From Bacteroidia bacterium (GTDB lineage Bacteria > Bacteroidota > Bacteroidia > Bacteroidales > Azobacteroidaceae): a stretch of 34,665 bases of DNA. A program made the position numbers and the translations under genes. The notes beneath the pieces are model-generated. The model ran no database searches. It worked only from the letters and a program-made list of their open reading frames with translations, and was not told the DNA's origin. This document shows, one piece after another, positions 16,521-25,050 of the stretch. Position 1 is the stretch's first letter. Each line of letters opens with the position of its first letter. Location of the stretch: positions 1 to 34,665 of the forward strand of contig BNTV01000047.1 in assembly GCA_025996865.1 (NCBI GenBank), in the 5' to 3' direction.

Positions 16521-18399
16521 ATTTCTTTACATTCTTTGCGTCTTTGCAGTTCAAACAACCGTTCTTTGGGCGCAAGCCACAGCGCCTTTTCGGTTTGCCC
16601 TCGTGACCGACTTGCACGTTACGAAAAGCGGCAATGCCGCTGAAGATTTGCAACGCGCCGTCAATCAAATCAATGCCGGCGACGATATCGAATTTGTTCT
16701 GGTTACGGGCGATGTAACGGAAGAAGGCGACCGGGAATCTCTGCAAAAGGCGAAAAAGATTCTCGACCAACTGAAAGTGAAATATTACGCCATTCCCGGC
16801 AATCACGAAACCAAATGGAGCGAATCGGGCGTTACGGCTTTCGGCGATATTTTCGGCGGCGAACGTTTCCGGATGAAATACAAAGGCTTTCTGTTTCTCG
16901 GTTTTAATACAGGTCCCTTGATGCGAATGGCGGATGGCCATGTTGCTCCGCAAGACATCAGTTGGTTGAAGGAAGAACTGAAAAAAGCAGGTAAGACCCA
17001 ACCGGTTATTTTGGTAACACATTATCCTTTGAAACCGGGCGATGTGGACAATTGGTATGACCTGACCGATGCCGTGCGGCCTTACAACATCCGCACTTTT
17101 CTGGGCGGACATTACCACAACAATCAGTTTCTGTCATACGACGGCATTCCGGGTATCCTGAACCGTTCTACCTTGCGCGACAAAAATCCGGCAGGCGGTT
17201 ATTCGGTCTATGAAATTACTCCGGATTCGATTTTGGTTTACGAACAAAATATCGGGGAAGCCCGCCGGCAATGGGCTGCCTTATCGCTGAAAACCAAGTA
17301 TTACGGCGAAAAAGGCGCTTCGGATAAATATCCCGATTTTTCGGTAAACAAAGAATATCCTTTGGTAAAAGAAACGTGGCTTGTTCGGACGGGCGTAGGC
17401 ATATACAGTTCGCCGGTCGTTTACAACGGAAAAGTGTATGTCGGCGACGACCAGGGAACGCTCACCTGTTATACTTCGGACAAAGGGAAAAAGCAATGGA
17501 CTTTCCAATCGGGCAAACGGATAGTCGGGACGCCGGCAGCTGCGGATGGGGTGATAATTTTCGGTTCAGCCGATAAAAATATTTATGGTTTGAAGACTTC
17601 CAACGGCAAACTTCTGTGGACGGTTCAAGCATCGGAACCCGTATTGGGAGCTGTTACCATTGAAAATGGCGTCGCCTATATCGGCGCCGGCGACCATACT
17701 TTCCGCGCCATTGATATCCGGACAGGCAAATTGCGCTGGGCTTATACGGATGTAAAAGGCTATATCGAAACCCGTCCGCTGATTGAGGGGAATAAAGTGA
17801 TTTTCGGCGCTTGGGACAATACCTTATACGCCTTGGACAAAACTACCGGAAAAGAATTATGGAAATGGACAGGCGACCTCACGCGAATGCACTTTTCGCC
17901 TGCCGCCGTGTGGCCTGTAGCCGCCAACGGCAAGGTCTTTATCACCGACCCGCAACGCGCCATGACCGCCATCGACCTCGAAACGGGCAAAACCGTTTGG
18001 CGAACTTTTCAATCTACGGTGCGCGAAACCATTGCCCTTTCCGAAGACAAAGAACGGGTGTACAGTAAAACGATGAACGATTCCATCGTCTGTTATGCTA
18101 CGCAAGGCGACCAACCGGTGGAACTCTGGGCTTCCAACGTGGCTTTTGGTTACGAACATGCTCCCTCAATGCCGGTGGAAAAAGACGGGGTCGTTTTCGG
18201 CAGCACCAAAGGCGGGTTGATTTTTGCCTTGGAGGCGCTGACCGGTAAAGTATTGTGGAAACATAAAGTCGGAAATTCCCTCATTAGTACGGTAGTACCT
18301 TTGAGCAAAACGCAAGTGCTGTTTACGGCTACCGGCGGGGAAGTTGGCTTATTGAATAATTGCACTGAAAAAATGCAATTTCACGAAAAATCGCACTAA
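16504..18399 (+). CDS. Exported metallophosphoesterase fused to a PQQ-like beta-propeller
   Basis: A 631-aa protein with a signal peptide (residues 1-23, ending TTVLWAQA). Residues about 27-235 form a calcineurin-type phosphoesterase with the full metal-binding set: TDLHV, TGDVTEEGD, PGNHET, VTHYP and GGHYHNN. Residues about 290-620 form a PQQ/Trp-docking beta-propeller with repeated blades of the type GKVYVGDDQGTLTCY, LYALDKTTGKELW and AIDLETGKTVW. The propeller is probably a binding or scaffolding module; nothing shows that it holds PQQ. The gene overlaps the DUF1343 gene by 17 bp, so it belongs to the recycling operon. A role in removing phosphate or pyrophosphate from a cell-wall or lipid-linked product in the periplasm would fit, but the substrate is unknown. 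Confidence 0.85.
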   Translation: MKNRIKFLYILCVFAVQTTVLWAQATAPFRFALVTDLHVTKSGNAAEDLQRAVNQINAGDDIEFVLVTGDVTEEGDRESLQKAKKILDQLKVKYYAIPGNHETKWSESGVTAFGDIFGGERFRMKYKGFLFLGFNTGPLMRMADGHVAPQDISWLKEELKKAGKTQPVILVTHYPLKPGDVDNWYDLTDAVRPYNIRTFLGGHYHNNQFLSYDGIPGILNRSTLRDKNPAGGYSVYEITPDSILVYEQNIGEARRQWAALSLKTKYYGEKGASDKYPDFSVNKEYPLVKETWLVRTGVGIYSSPVVYNGKVYVGDDQGTLTCYTSDKGKKQWTFQSGKRIVGTPAAADGVIIFGSADKNIYGLKTSNGKLLWTVQASEPVLGAVTIENGVAYIGAGDHTFRAIDIRTGKLRWAYTDVKGYIETRPLIEGNKVIFGAWDNTLYALDKTTGKELWKWTGDLTRMHFSPAAVWPVAANGKVFITDPQRAMTAIDLETGKTVWRTFQSTVRETIALSEDKERVYSKTMNDSIVCYATQGDQPVELWASNVAFGYEHAPSMPVEKDGVVFGSTKGGLIFALEALTGKVLWKHKVGNSLISTVVPLSKTQVLFTATGGEVGLLNNCTEKMQFHEKSH

Positions 18400-18416
18400 A
18401 TCTGTGCAGTTATTCG

Positions 18417-18424
18417 TATCTTTG
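18417..18424 (+). promoter_or_regulatory. Possible -7 box before the DUF4143 AAA gene
   Basis: TATCTTTG matches TAnnTTTG and lies 17 bp before the ATG at 18442, in the short gap after the phosphoesterase gene. A clear -33 box is not visible. It would give the AAA gene separate expression. Confidence 0.4.
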
Positions 18425-18441
18425 CAAAAATTTCATTTGCA

Positions 18442-19611
18442 ATGGATAGTTTATTGGAACATTATCACAAATTGCTGAAGGAAACAGACACGAGTTTTCT
18501 TCGCTATAAGTTTTTCAAAATCAATTGGAATAATCGTCTGATTGGCTTAACCGGTCCAAGAGGTGTCGGTAAAACCACGCTTGTATTGCAGCATATCAAG
18601 CGGGATTTAAACCCCGAAGAAACATTGTATGTTACGGCAGAGCATTTCTATTTTGCTGACCACCGCTTGTTTGATTTAGCAGATTTATTTGTAAAACGGG
18701 GAGGAAAATACCTTTTTATTGACGAAATTCATAAATACAAAGATTGGTCGCAGGAAATCAAACTGATTTACGATTATTTTCCAAAACTGAATGTCGTTTT
18801 TACCGGTTCGTCCATTCTGGACATTCATAAAGGACGCGCAGATTTGAGCCGCCGCGTGATTATGAATTCGATGCAGGGGCTTTCGTTCCGCGAATATTTG
18901 CAATTTTTTCACAACATTGAAACGCAGATTTATTCTCTTGATGAAATTTTGGCACACAAACCTGAAATACCGGGAGTAGAACACCCTTTACCCTTGTTTG
19001 AAAACTATTTGCAGCAAGGTTATTATCCTTTTGCAAAGTTTGACGATTACAACATTCGTTTGCAACAAATAGTCAATCAGACATTGGAAGGCGATATTCC
19101 GCTTTATGCCGAAATGAATATGGCGTTAGGACGAAAACTCAGGCAAATGTTGGCGATTATTGCCAAAAGCGTGCCGTTCAAGCCCAATTTCACTAAGATT
19201 GCGGGACTTTTGGGAGTTAGTCGCAACAACATTTCCGATTATTGCCTGTTGATGGAAGAAACAGGCCTGATTTCACAGTTGCGGGAAAGCGCAGGCGGTA
19301 TTCGCAGTTTGGGAAAAGTAGAAAAAGTTTATCTCGACAATACCAACCTGATTTTTGCACTTGCAAGTGAAAATGCAAATATTGGAAATATTCGTGAAAC
19401 TTTTTTTATCAATCAGTTGCGGCTAAACAATAATATAGTTTCATCGCCTGTTTCCGACTTTGAAATTGACGGAATGACTTTTGAAGTCGGTGGTAAAAGT
19501 AAGGAGCAAAAACAAATTCAAGGCGTAGAACAGGGTTTTGTGGTAAAAGACAATATCGAAATCGGCTATGCTAATGTAATTCCCCTGTGGCACTTTGGAT
19601 TGATGTATTGA
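18442..19611 (+). CDS. AAA ATPase with DUF4143 domain (AAA_14 family)
   Basis: A 389-aa cytoplasmic protein of the widespread AAA_14-DUF4143 family. The Walker A is GPRGVGKTT (about residues 38-46); the Walker B is YLFIDEIHKYKDW; sensor 1 is VVFTGSSIL followed by the family's LSRR arginine region (GRADLSRR). The C-terminal half has the DUF4143 pattern: a winged-helix-like segment (GLLGVSRNNISDYCLLMEE) and a final region ending in a restriction-fold-like tail (FEIDGMTFEVGGKSKEQKQI, then IPLWHFGLMY). Members occur in many copies in Bacteroidota and Archaea and their role is unsettled. It has no obvious link to peptidoglycan and looks like an accessory insertion between the phosphoesterase and the DUF4922 gene, which starts 22 bp later. 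Confidence 0.88.
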   Translation: MDSLLEHYHKLLKETDTSFLRYKFFKINWNNRLIGLTGPRGVGKTTLVLQHIKRDLNPEETLYVTAEHFYFADHRLFDLADLFVKRGGKYLFIDEIHKYKDWSQEIKLIYDYFPKLNVVFTGSSILDIHKGRADLSRRVIMNSMQGLSFREYLQFFHNIETQIYSLDEILAHKPEIPGVEHPLPLFENYLQQGYYPFAKFDDYNIRLQQIVNQTLEGDIPLYAEMNMALGRKLRQMLAIIAKSVPFKPNFTKIAGLLGVSRNNISDYCLLMEETGLISQLRESAGGIRSLGKVEKVYLDNTNLIFALASENANIGNIRETFFINQLRLNNNIVSSPVSDFEIDGMTFEVGGKSKEQKQIQGVEQGFVVKDNIEIGYANVIPLWHFGLMY

Positions 19612-19632
19612 AAAAACTTTACACACAAGAAA

Positions 19633-20457
19633 ATGAAAAACAAAATAAAACAACTATTCGAACAACAGTTAAACGATTGGGAATTAGCAAAAAACAATTA
19701 CAAAGCCTTGGAACGGGTGAAAGTAAAAACGCTGGACGTGAACGGTCATCCATACAAAGTGCAATTCAATCCCGCACGTATCACCTCGTCCGCAGCGAAA
19801 GTTGACCCCCAATCCATTCAGGAACGCAAATGTTTCCTGTGCAGCGAGAATCGTCCGCCGGAACAGAAAGGTCTTCCTTTCATAGAGCGATATACGATAT
19901 TAATTAATCCCTATCCGGTTTTTCCGCGTCACCTGACCATTCCGGCATTGGAACATACGCCTCAGCTTATCGTTTCCCGTTTCGGCGATATGCTCGATTT
20001 GGCGCAACAGTTAGCCGATTATGTCGTGTTTTACAACGGGCCGAAATGCGGCGCTTCCGCTCCCGACCATTTTCACTTTCAGGCAGGCAACAAAGGCTTT
20101 CTTCCCATCGAAAACGAACGAAATTGGAAAAACACCATCCGAATCGAATCGGAAAACAAGCAGGAAATGCTCAACCGCTTTCAGCAAATTTACAATACTT
20201 TGCCCCTGCAACCGGATGATGTCGAACCGATGCTGAATATCCTGACATGGTACGAAAACGGGAAATGGATTACTTGCCTTTTCCCGCGGAAAAAGCATCG
20301 TCCCGCCTGTTATTCGGCTGAAGGTGATGCTAACTTGTTGATTAGTCCTGCGTCGGTAGATATGGGTGGCGTGTTTATTACGCCTTTGGAAAAGGATTTT
20401 GAAAAGATTACGGCGGAGGATATTGCCGGGATATTGGATGAAGTTAATTTAAAATAA
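19633..20457 (+). CDS. DUF4922 protein, HIT-superfamily nucleotidyltransferase-like
   Basis: A 274-aa soluble protein of the DUF4922 type, related to the HIT/GalT superfamily of nucleotidyl transferases and phosphorylases. The superfamily core is visible: a zinc-ribbon-like CFLCSENRP (Cys pair), the strand YTILINPYPVFPRHLTIPAL, and the active-site-like APDHFHFQAG, corresponding to HxHxH/Q. The conserved KWITCLFPRKKHRP follows. Relatives act on ATP or sugar nucleotides; the substrate here is not known. The gene is 22 bp downstream of the DUF4143 gene and 3 bp upstream of the deacetylase gene. Its presence with SpoIID, DUF1343 and an amino-sugar kinase suggests it activates or salvages a sugar phosphate from peptidoglycan; that is inference from context. 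Confidence 0.8.
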   Translation: MKNKIKQLFEQQLNDWELAKNNYKALERVKVKTLDVNGHPYKVQFNPARITSSAAKVDPQSIQERKCFLCSENRPPEQKGLPFIERYTILINPYPVFPRHLTIPALEHTPQLIVSRFGDMLDLAQQLADYVVFYNGPKCGASAPDHFHFQAGNKGFLPIENERNWKNTIRIESENKQEMLNRFQQIYNTLPLQPDDVEPMLNILTWYENGKWITCLFPRKKHRPACYSAEGDANLLISPASVDMGGVFITPLEKDFEKITAEDIAGILDEVNLK

Positions 20458-20460
20458 GTC

Positions 20461-21195
20461 ATGATACGGAAATTAATCATTTTGTCTTTCCTGCTGATGA
20501 GCGTCGCTCCCTCTTCCGAAAAAGACAGCCAAGGCGCCACCGTCCGGATCAATACCGACCGGAAAGTAATCCGTCTGATTTTTTCAGCCGATGAAGCTTT
20601 TGAAGGTGCGTCGTCGATTCTCCGGACGTTGGATAGAAACCACGCAAAAGCTTCTTTCTTTCTGACCGGTAATTGCCTGCGGGAAAAGAAATTCAAATCC
20701 ATCATTCAAAAAATCATCCGGAAAGGACATTATGTAGGCGGACATTCGGACAAACATTTACTTTACGCTTCGTGGGACGACCGGCAACAATCGCTCGTAA
20801 CTCCCGACAGCCTGAGGGACGATTTCCGGCAAAACATGGCTGAACTCGAAAAATACGGGATTGAGATTTCAAAAGTGCCTTATTTTCTCCCGCCTTATGA
20901 GTATTACAATAAGGAAAGCGTCCGGTTAATCGAATCGCTGGGGCAAACGGTTATCAATTACACGCCCGGTTTGCGGACAGCCGCCGATTATACGACGCCC
21001 GATATGCCGAATTACAAGTCTTCGCAGGAATTGATCGATCAACTTTATGCGTATGAGGCTGAAAAAGGATTAAACGGCAGTATAATCCTCATTCATCCGG
21101 GCACACAAGATATACGTACCGATAAACTCTATCTTCGTTTGGAGGAAATTATCCGGTATTTGAAAGCGAAAGGTTATGCTTTTGAACGGTTGTAA
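20461..21195 (+). CDS. Polysaccharide deacetylase (carbohydrate esterase 4), divergent
   Basis: A 244-aa protein with a short N-terminal hydrophobic stretch (LIILSFLLMSVAPSS), probably a signal peptide. It shows the NodB/CE4 fold: the metal-binding HSDKH (motif 2, in GHYVGGHSDKHLL), the PPYEYY segment in place of RPPYG (motif 3), and the terminal ILIHPGTQ (motif 5). Motif 1, normally TFDDG, is replaced by FSADEAFEG, so the usual Asp-Asp pair is Asp-Glu; activity may be altered. CE4 enzymes remove acetyl groups from GlcNAc or MurNAc in chitin or peptidoglycan, in keeping with the recycling locus. It begins 3 bp after the DUF4922 gene and is likely its operon partner. The 181 bp after it, before the TPR gene, show no gene. 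Confidence 0.82.
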   Translation: MIRKLIILSFLLMSVAPSSEKDSQGATVRINTDRKVIRLIFSADEAFEGASSILRTLDRNHAKASFFLTGNCLREKKFKSIIQKIIRKGHYVGGHSDKHLLYASWDDRQQSLVTPDSLRDDFRQNMAELEKYGIEISKVPYFLPPYEYYNKESVRLIESLGQTVINYTPGLRTAADYTTPDMPNYKSSQELIDQLYAYEAEKGLNGSIILIHPGTQDIRTDKLYLRLEEIIRYLKAKGYAFERL

Positions 21196-21376
21196 AAGTT
21201 ATAGTTAAAAATGCACAATGGCGAATTAAAGTTATGTTCGTAAGATACAAGAGTAAACCTGTTTCAGGAAAGGACAGAATTTCGTGAAAACAATATAGCG
21301 GTTACGCAAACGCAGCAAGCAGTAGAGAATAAAAATTTGAAATGATTAATAAAATAACAACATAAACGATAACAAA

Positions 21377-22498
21377 ATGTCAAAATACAATGAGGAAATT
21401 GAAGATTGCCGAAAAGCAATTGAATTAAATCCTGGTGATGCAGTAGCATATATCAATATGGGAGTTGCTTACTATAATAAACAGGATTACGATACGGCGA
21501 TAGAATGTTTCCGAAAAGCAATAGAATTAAACCCTGATTATGCAGACGCATATTACAATATGGGAATTGCTTACGATGATAAACAGGATTACGATACGGC
21601 GATAGAATGTTACCGAAAAGCAATAGAATTAAACCCTGATTATGCAAACGCATATTACAATATGGAAAATGCTTACTCTAAAAAACAGGATTACGATACG
21701 GAGATAGAATGTTACCGAAAAGCAATAGAATTAAACCCTGATTATGTAAACGCATATAACAATATGGGAAATGCTTACTCTAAAAAACAGGATTACGATA
21801 CGGAGATAGAATGTTACCGAAAAGCAATAGAATTAAACCCTGATTATGCATACGCATATTTATCTATGGGACTTGCTTACTATAATAAACAGGATTACGA
21901 TACGGCGATTGCATATTACCGAAAAGCAATAGAATTAAATCCTGGTGATGCAGTAGCATATATCAATATGGGAGTTGCTTACTCTAAAAAACAGGATTAC
22001 GATACGGCGATAGAATGTTACCGAAAAGCAATAGAATTAAACCCTGCTGATGCAGACGCATATAACAATATGGGAAATGCTTACTATAATAAACAGGATT
22101 ACGATACGGCGATAGAATGTTGCCGAAAAGCAATAGAATTAAAACCTGATTATGCATCAGCATATTACAATATGGGACTTGCTTACTATAAAAAACAGGA
22201 TTACGATACGATGATTGAGTGTTACCGAAAAGCAATAAAATTAAACCCTGCTGATGCAGACGCATATTCCGGTATGGGACTTGCTTACTATAAAAAACAG
22301 GATTACGATACGATGATTGAGTGTTACCGAAAAGCAATAGAATTAAACCCTGATTATGCATACGCATATTTATCTATGGGACTTGCTTACTATAAAAAAC
22401 AGGATTACGATACGGCGATAGAATGTTACCGAAAAGCAATAGAATTAAAACCTGATTATGCATCAGCATATTACAATATGGGACTTGCTTACGAACAG
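21377..22498 (+). repeat. Eleven direct 102-bp repeats (TPR-coding)
   Basis: Eleven in-frame units of 102 bp, each coding one 34-aa TPR. Much of the sequence is the same from unit to unit at the DNA level, for example around AAACAGGATTACGATACG. Units 1 and 6 share the otherwise rare GDAVAYINMGVAY version, and units 5 and 10 share DYAYAYLSMGLAY. That pattern is best explained by duplication of blocks of about five units. Confidence 0.92.
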
Positions 22499-23608
22499 AA
22501 AAGCGATTTTAAAAACGCTTATGAGAATTATCATAAATCAGGCAAAAACGATGTTTTGGAAATGCTTGTTTATTTTGATGAAGCAAACAGAAAAAAAGTT
22601 ATTGAACAGGGATTGCTGAATGAATTGTTGGAAAATGACCCTTATTTCAAACAAATAACACGCCCCATAGAGAATACTGACAATATAGAAAAATACAAAG
22701 CCGCATACATTCAGTCTATTTACATGATAAGTATGCTGCATATAAATGACGAGAACGAAAAAGAAGTGGCTTACTATACAAAGAAAAGTGTAGCGGACAA
22801 TATGTTTTTTGATGATAAATCAACCTTCCGATTAAATTCTATCAACTATTCCAACGACCCGGAAGAAGGGAAGGTTTTGCTTAAGTTTCTAAACCTTTCC
22901 ACTACCACTACCAACAAAAATCCGTATCGGGCATTTGCAGGCTGTTTCACTTTCAATCCCGATAGCCTCAATCAGTTCCGGCTCTATGGCAAGGAAGAAA
23001 ACAGGGAATGTACGGGTGTAAGCATTGTTTTTAAGGAAGATTTTTTTGAACAATCAGTCAAATTGGCAACTTCTCAACAACCGGATAACAAAGAAACACC
23101 GGAAAAGAAAGAAGACAAACACGCCCTGTTTCGCTGTATTTACATTGACCCAAAAACGGACAAAGTGATTTCGGTAGGGCGCAAGGAAGATTTTCTGTTT
23201 CATAGAGAGGAATGTTCTGACGAAATAATAAACAATTATAATCAAAAAATAGAAAAGTTAATCAAAGAGGTATCCGATGAATTAGAAAAACTAAAAGAAG
23301 ACATTGTGGATTTAGACAAAGACATTATATCGCAATTATTGATAAATCTGCGTTATTTGACCAAACATGTTGCTTTCAAAGAAGAACAGGAATGTAGAAT
23401 TGTGAAAATAGAAAGTGTGGAAGACAAAGTTAAAGTAAAAACGAGCGAAAACAAAAAACAAATGTATTTGGAATATTTGAAAATCGGGCAAAAGGCAAGT
23501 AAAATCTATTTCGCCCCCAATGCTTCGGATATGAATATATTTCAAGATAGATTGATAAATAAAGGAATGGATATAGACTGTAAAGAATCAGAAAATCCGT
23601 ATGCATAA
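21377..23608 (+). CDS. TPR-repeat protein with C-terminal DUF2971-like domain
   Basis: A 743-aa soluble protein without signal peptide. Residues 1-374 are eleven consecutive 34-residue TPR units of the form KQDYDTAIECYRKAIELNPDY with small changes; a divergent capping unit (KSDFKNAYENYHK) follows. The C-terminal 340 residues carry features reminiscent of DUF2971: an early FRLNSINYSNDPEEGK (compare the NDPfE motif), then RLYGKE and GVSIVFKEDFF, and a late KHVAFKEEQECRIV (compare KH..W..E.E.R). A charged coiled-coil-like segment (about 605-650) lies before that. The role is unknown; TPR proteins of this design are often sensors or adaptors, and DUF2971 proteins are sometimes found among defence genes. 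It has no visible tie to peptidoglycan metabolism. Its nearly identical DNA repeats suggest recent expansion. Confidence 0.78.
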   Translation: MSKYNEEIEDCRKAIELNPGDAVAYINMGVAYYNKQDYDTAIECFRKAIELNPDYADAYYNMGIAYDDKQDYDTAIECYRKAIELNPDYANAYYNMENAYSKKQDYDTEIECYRKAIELNPDYVNAYNNMGNAYSKKQDYDTEIECYRKAIELNPDYAYAYLSMGLAYYNKQDYDTAIAYYRKAIELNPGDAVAYINMGVAYSKKQDYDTAIECYRKAIELNPADADAYNNMGNAYYNKQDYDTAIECCRKAIELKPDYASAYYNMGLAYYKKQDYDTMIECYRKAIKLNPADADAYSGMGLAYYKKQDYDTMIECYRKAIELNPDYAYAYLSMGLAYYKKQDYDTAIECYRKAIELKPDYASAYYNMGLAYEQKSDFKNAYENYHKSGKNDVLEMLVYFDEANRKKVIEQGLLNELLENDPYFKQITRPIENTDNIEKYKAAYIQSIYMISMLHINDENEKEVAYYTKKSVADNMFFDDKSTFRLNSINYSNDPEEGKVLLKFLNLSTTTTNKNPYRAFAGCFTFNPDSLNQFRLYGKEENRECTGVSIVFKEDFFEQSVKLATSQQPDNKETPEKKEDKHALFRCIYIDPKTDKVISVGRKEDFLFHREECSDEIINNYNQKIEKLIKEVSDELEKLKEDIVDLDKDIISQLLINLRYLTKHVAFKEEQECRIVKIESVEDKVKVKTSENKKQMYLEYLKIGQKASKIYFAPNASDMNIFQDRLINKGMDIDCKESENPYA

Positions 23609-23621
23609 CAGATGGATTTTC
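23591..23621 (+). terminator. Weak stem-loop at the end of the TPR gene
   Basis: GAAAATCC (23591-23598) pairs perfectly with GGATTTTC (23614-23621) across a 15-base loop that contains the stop codon. No T-run follows, so termination is uncertain. Confidence 0.25.
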
Positions 23622-23652
23622 CGCTCCATTTAATATTCCTTCATTCCGATTT

Positions 23653-23687
23653 TTTGTAAGATGTATGATAAATTTTTCTTACCTTTG
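23653..23687 (+). promoter_or_regulatory. Possible promoter of the SpoIID gene
   Basis: TACCTTTG (23680-23687) matches the Bacteroidota -7 box and TTTG (23653-23656) is a possible -33 box, but the spacing of 23 bp is longer than the usual 19-21. The gene starts 26 bp after the -7 box. Confidence 0.45.
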
Positions 23688-23713
23688 AACCGGAATTAAA
23701 TCTTTTAAATACG

Positions 23714-25033
23714 ATGAATATACCAACAATAGAAGTGGGCATCATGTCTGCTAAATCCATTGATTTTCAATTAAATGGTCGTTTTCTTCAAGCTACAGGC
23801 GAAGAAACGGTAAACGGAAATGGAACAGCTACCGTTACCGGTGATTCTTCTTTTATTCTTCATTTAGGGGATAAGCAACAAACTTTCGATGAGTTCGTTT
23901 TGTTGGAACCGGTAAACGAAGAAGAGGCTAATTTTGAATTACATCATGTCATTATCGGCGTGCAATTCCATTGGGAACGGGAAGAAACGCAACGCTTCAA
24001 AGGGAAACTGAAAATCTATGTCGAAAACGGAATGTTGACGGCTGTCAATATTCTTTCCGTGGAAGATTATCTCTTGAGCGTGATTTCGTCGGAAATGAGC
24101 GCCACTTCGTCCCTCGAATTGCTGAAAGCCCATGCGGTAATATCCCGCAGTTGGCTGCTGGCGCAAATCGAAAAAGGCAAGCAATTGAAAGATGCAAATT
24201 ATAAAACCTTGATACGCAATGAGGAAGGATATATCCGCTGGTACGACCGCGAAGACCATTCCCGTTTCGATGTTTGCGCCGACGATCATTGTCAGCGTTA
24301 CCAAGGCATTACCAAAGTATCTGCTCCACAAGTCTATGAAGCCTTGAAAGCCACATCCGGTGAAGTATTGTTGTATGATAATAAAATTTGTGACGCCCGT
24401 TTTTATAAATGTTGCGGTGGTGTTACCGAAAAATTCGAGCATGTTTGGGAACCGGTTGTTCACCCTTATCTTACTCAGGTTATTGATAATGAAATTATTC
24501 CAGTCGGATACAATACCGGTTTAACGGATGAAAAAAATGCACGCGCATGGATTTTGGGTAATCCTCCGGCTTTTTGCAATACGCACGACCATGAAGTTCT
24601 TTCGCAAGTCCTGAACGACTACGATCAGGAAACGCAGGATTTTTACCGTTGGCAAATTACGCTTACACAGGCGGAAATCAAGGATTTATTGCTTCGCAAA
24701 GTCGGTATTGATGTAGGCGATGTTCTTGATTTAATTCCGGTAGAGCGAGGTGTTTCCGGCCGGCTAATCCGTTTGAAAATCGTAGGCAGCAAAGGGGAAA
24801 TAACGATTGGAAAAGAATTGGAAATCCGGAAATCTTTGTCGGAAAGTCATTTATACAGTTCCGCATTTGTTGTGGAAAAAGTGTCGGATTCTTTCGTACT
24901 GAAAGGCGCCGGTTGGGGACACGGCGTCGGACTTTGTCAAATCGGGGCAGCCATTATGAGCGCCAAAGGCTATCCCCATCGGGAAATATTAATGCATTAT
25001 TTTCCTCAGGCTGAGATAAAAAAGATATATTGA
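23714..25033 (+). CDS. SpoIID/LytB domain protein (peptidoglycan lytic transglycosylase-like)
   Basis: A 439-aa protein of the SpoIID/LytB family. SpoIID itself is a lytic transglycosylase that cuts glycan strands stripped of stem peptides. The key region is present: SVEDYLLSVISSEM (about residues 114-127), whose Glu before Met matches the catalytic Glu of SpoIID, then LKAHAVISRSWLL, the FYKCCGGVTE segment and the terminal GWGHGVGLCQIGA. There is no signal peptide, so in this organism it would act in the cytoplasm on imported muropeptides or be exported another way; the missing signal is odd for a cell-wall enzyme. It has its own possible promoter and starts the second half of the recycling locus (SpoIID, Bro-N, dehydrogenase, acetyltransferase, kinase). 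Confidence 0.88.
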   Translation: MNIPTIEVGIMSAKSIDFQLNGRFLQATGEETVNGNGTATVTGDSSFILHLGDKQQTFDEFVLLEPVNEEEANFELHHVIIGVQFHWEREETQRFKGKLKIYVENGMLTAVNILSVEDYLLSVISSEMSATSSLELLKAHAVISRSWLLAQIEKGKQLKDANYKTLIRNEEGYIRWYDREDHSRFDVCADDHCQRYQGITKVSAPQVYEALKATSGEVLLYDNKICDARFYKCCGGVTEKFEHVWEPVVHPYLTQVIDNEIIPVGYNTGLTDEKNARAWILGNPPAFCNTHDHEVLSQVLNDYDQETQDFYRWQITLTQAEIKDLLLRKVGIDVGDVLDLIPVERGVSGRLIRLKIVGSKGEITIGKELEIRKSLSESHLYSSAFVVEKVSDSFVLKGAGWGHGVGLCQIGAAIMSAKGYPHREILMHYFPQAEIKKIY

Positions 25034-25050
25034 TAAAATGTAATTATTCT

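Noticed and set aside
21377..22498. Regular direct repeats that could suggest a CRISPR or satellite array
   Set aside because: The period is exactly 102 bp, fully in frame, and each unit codes for a canonical TPR; there are no unique spacers.
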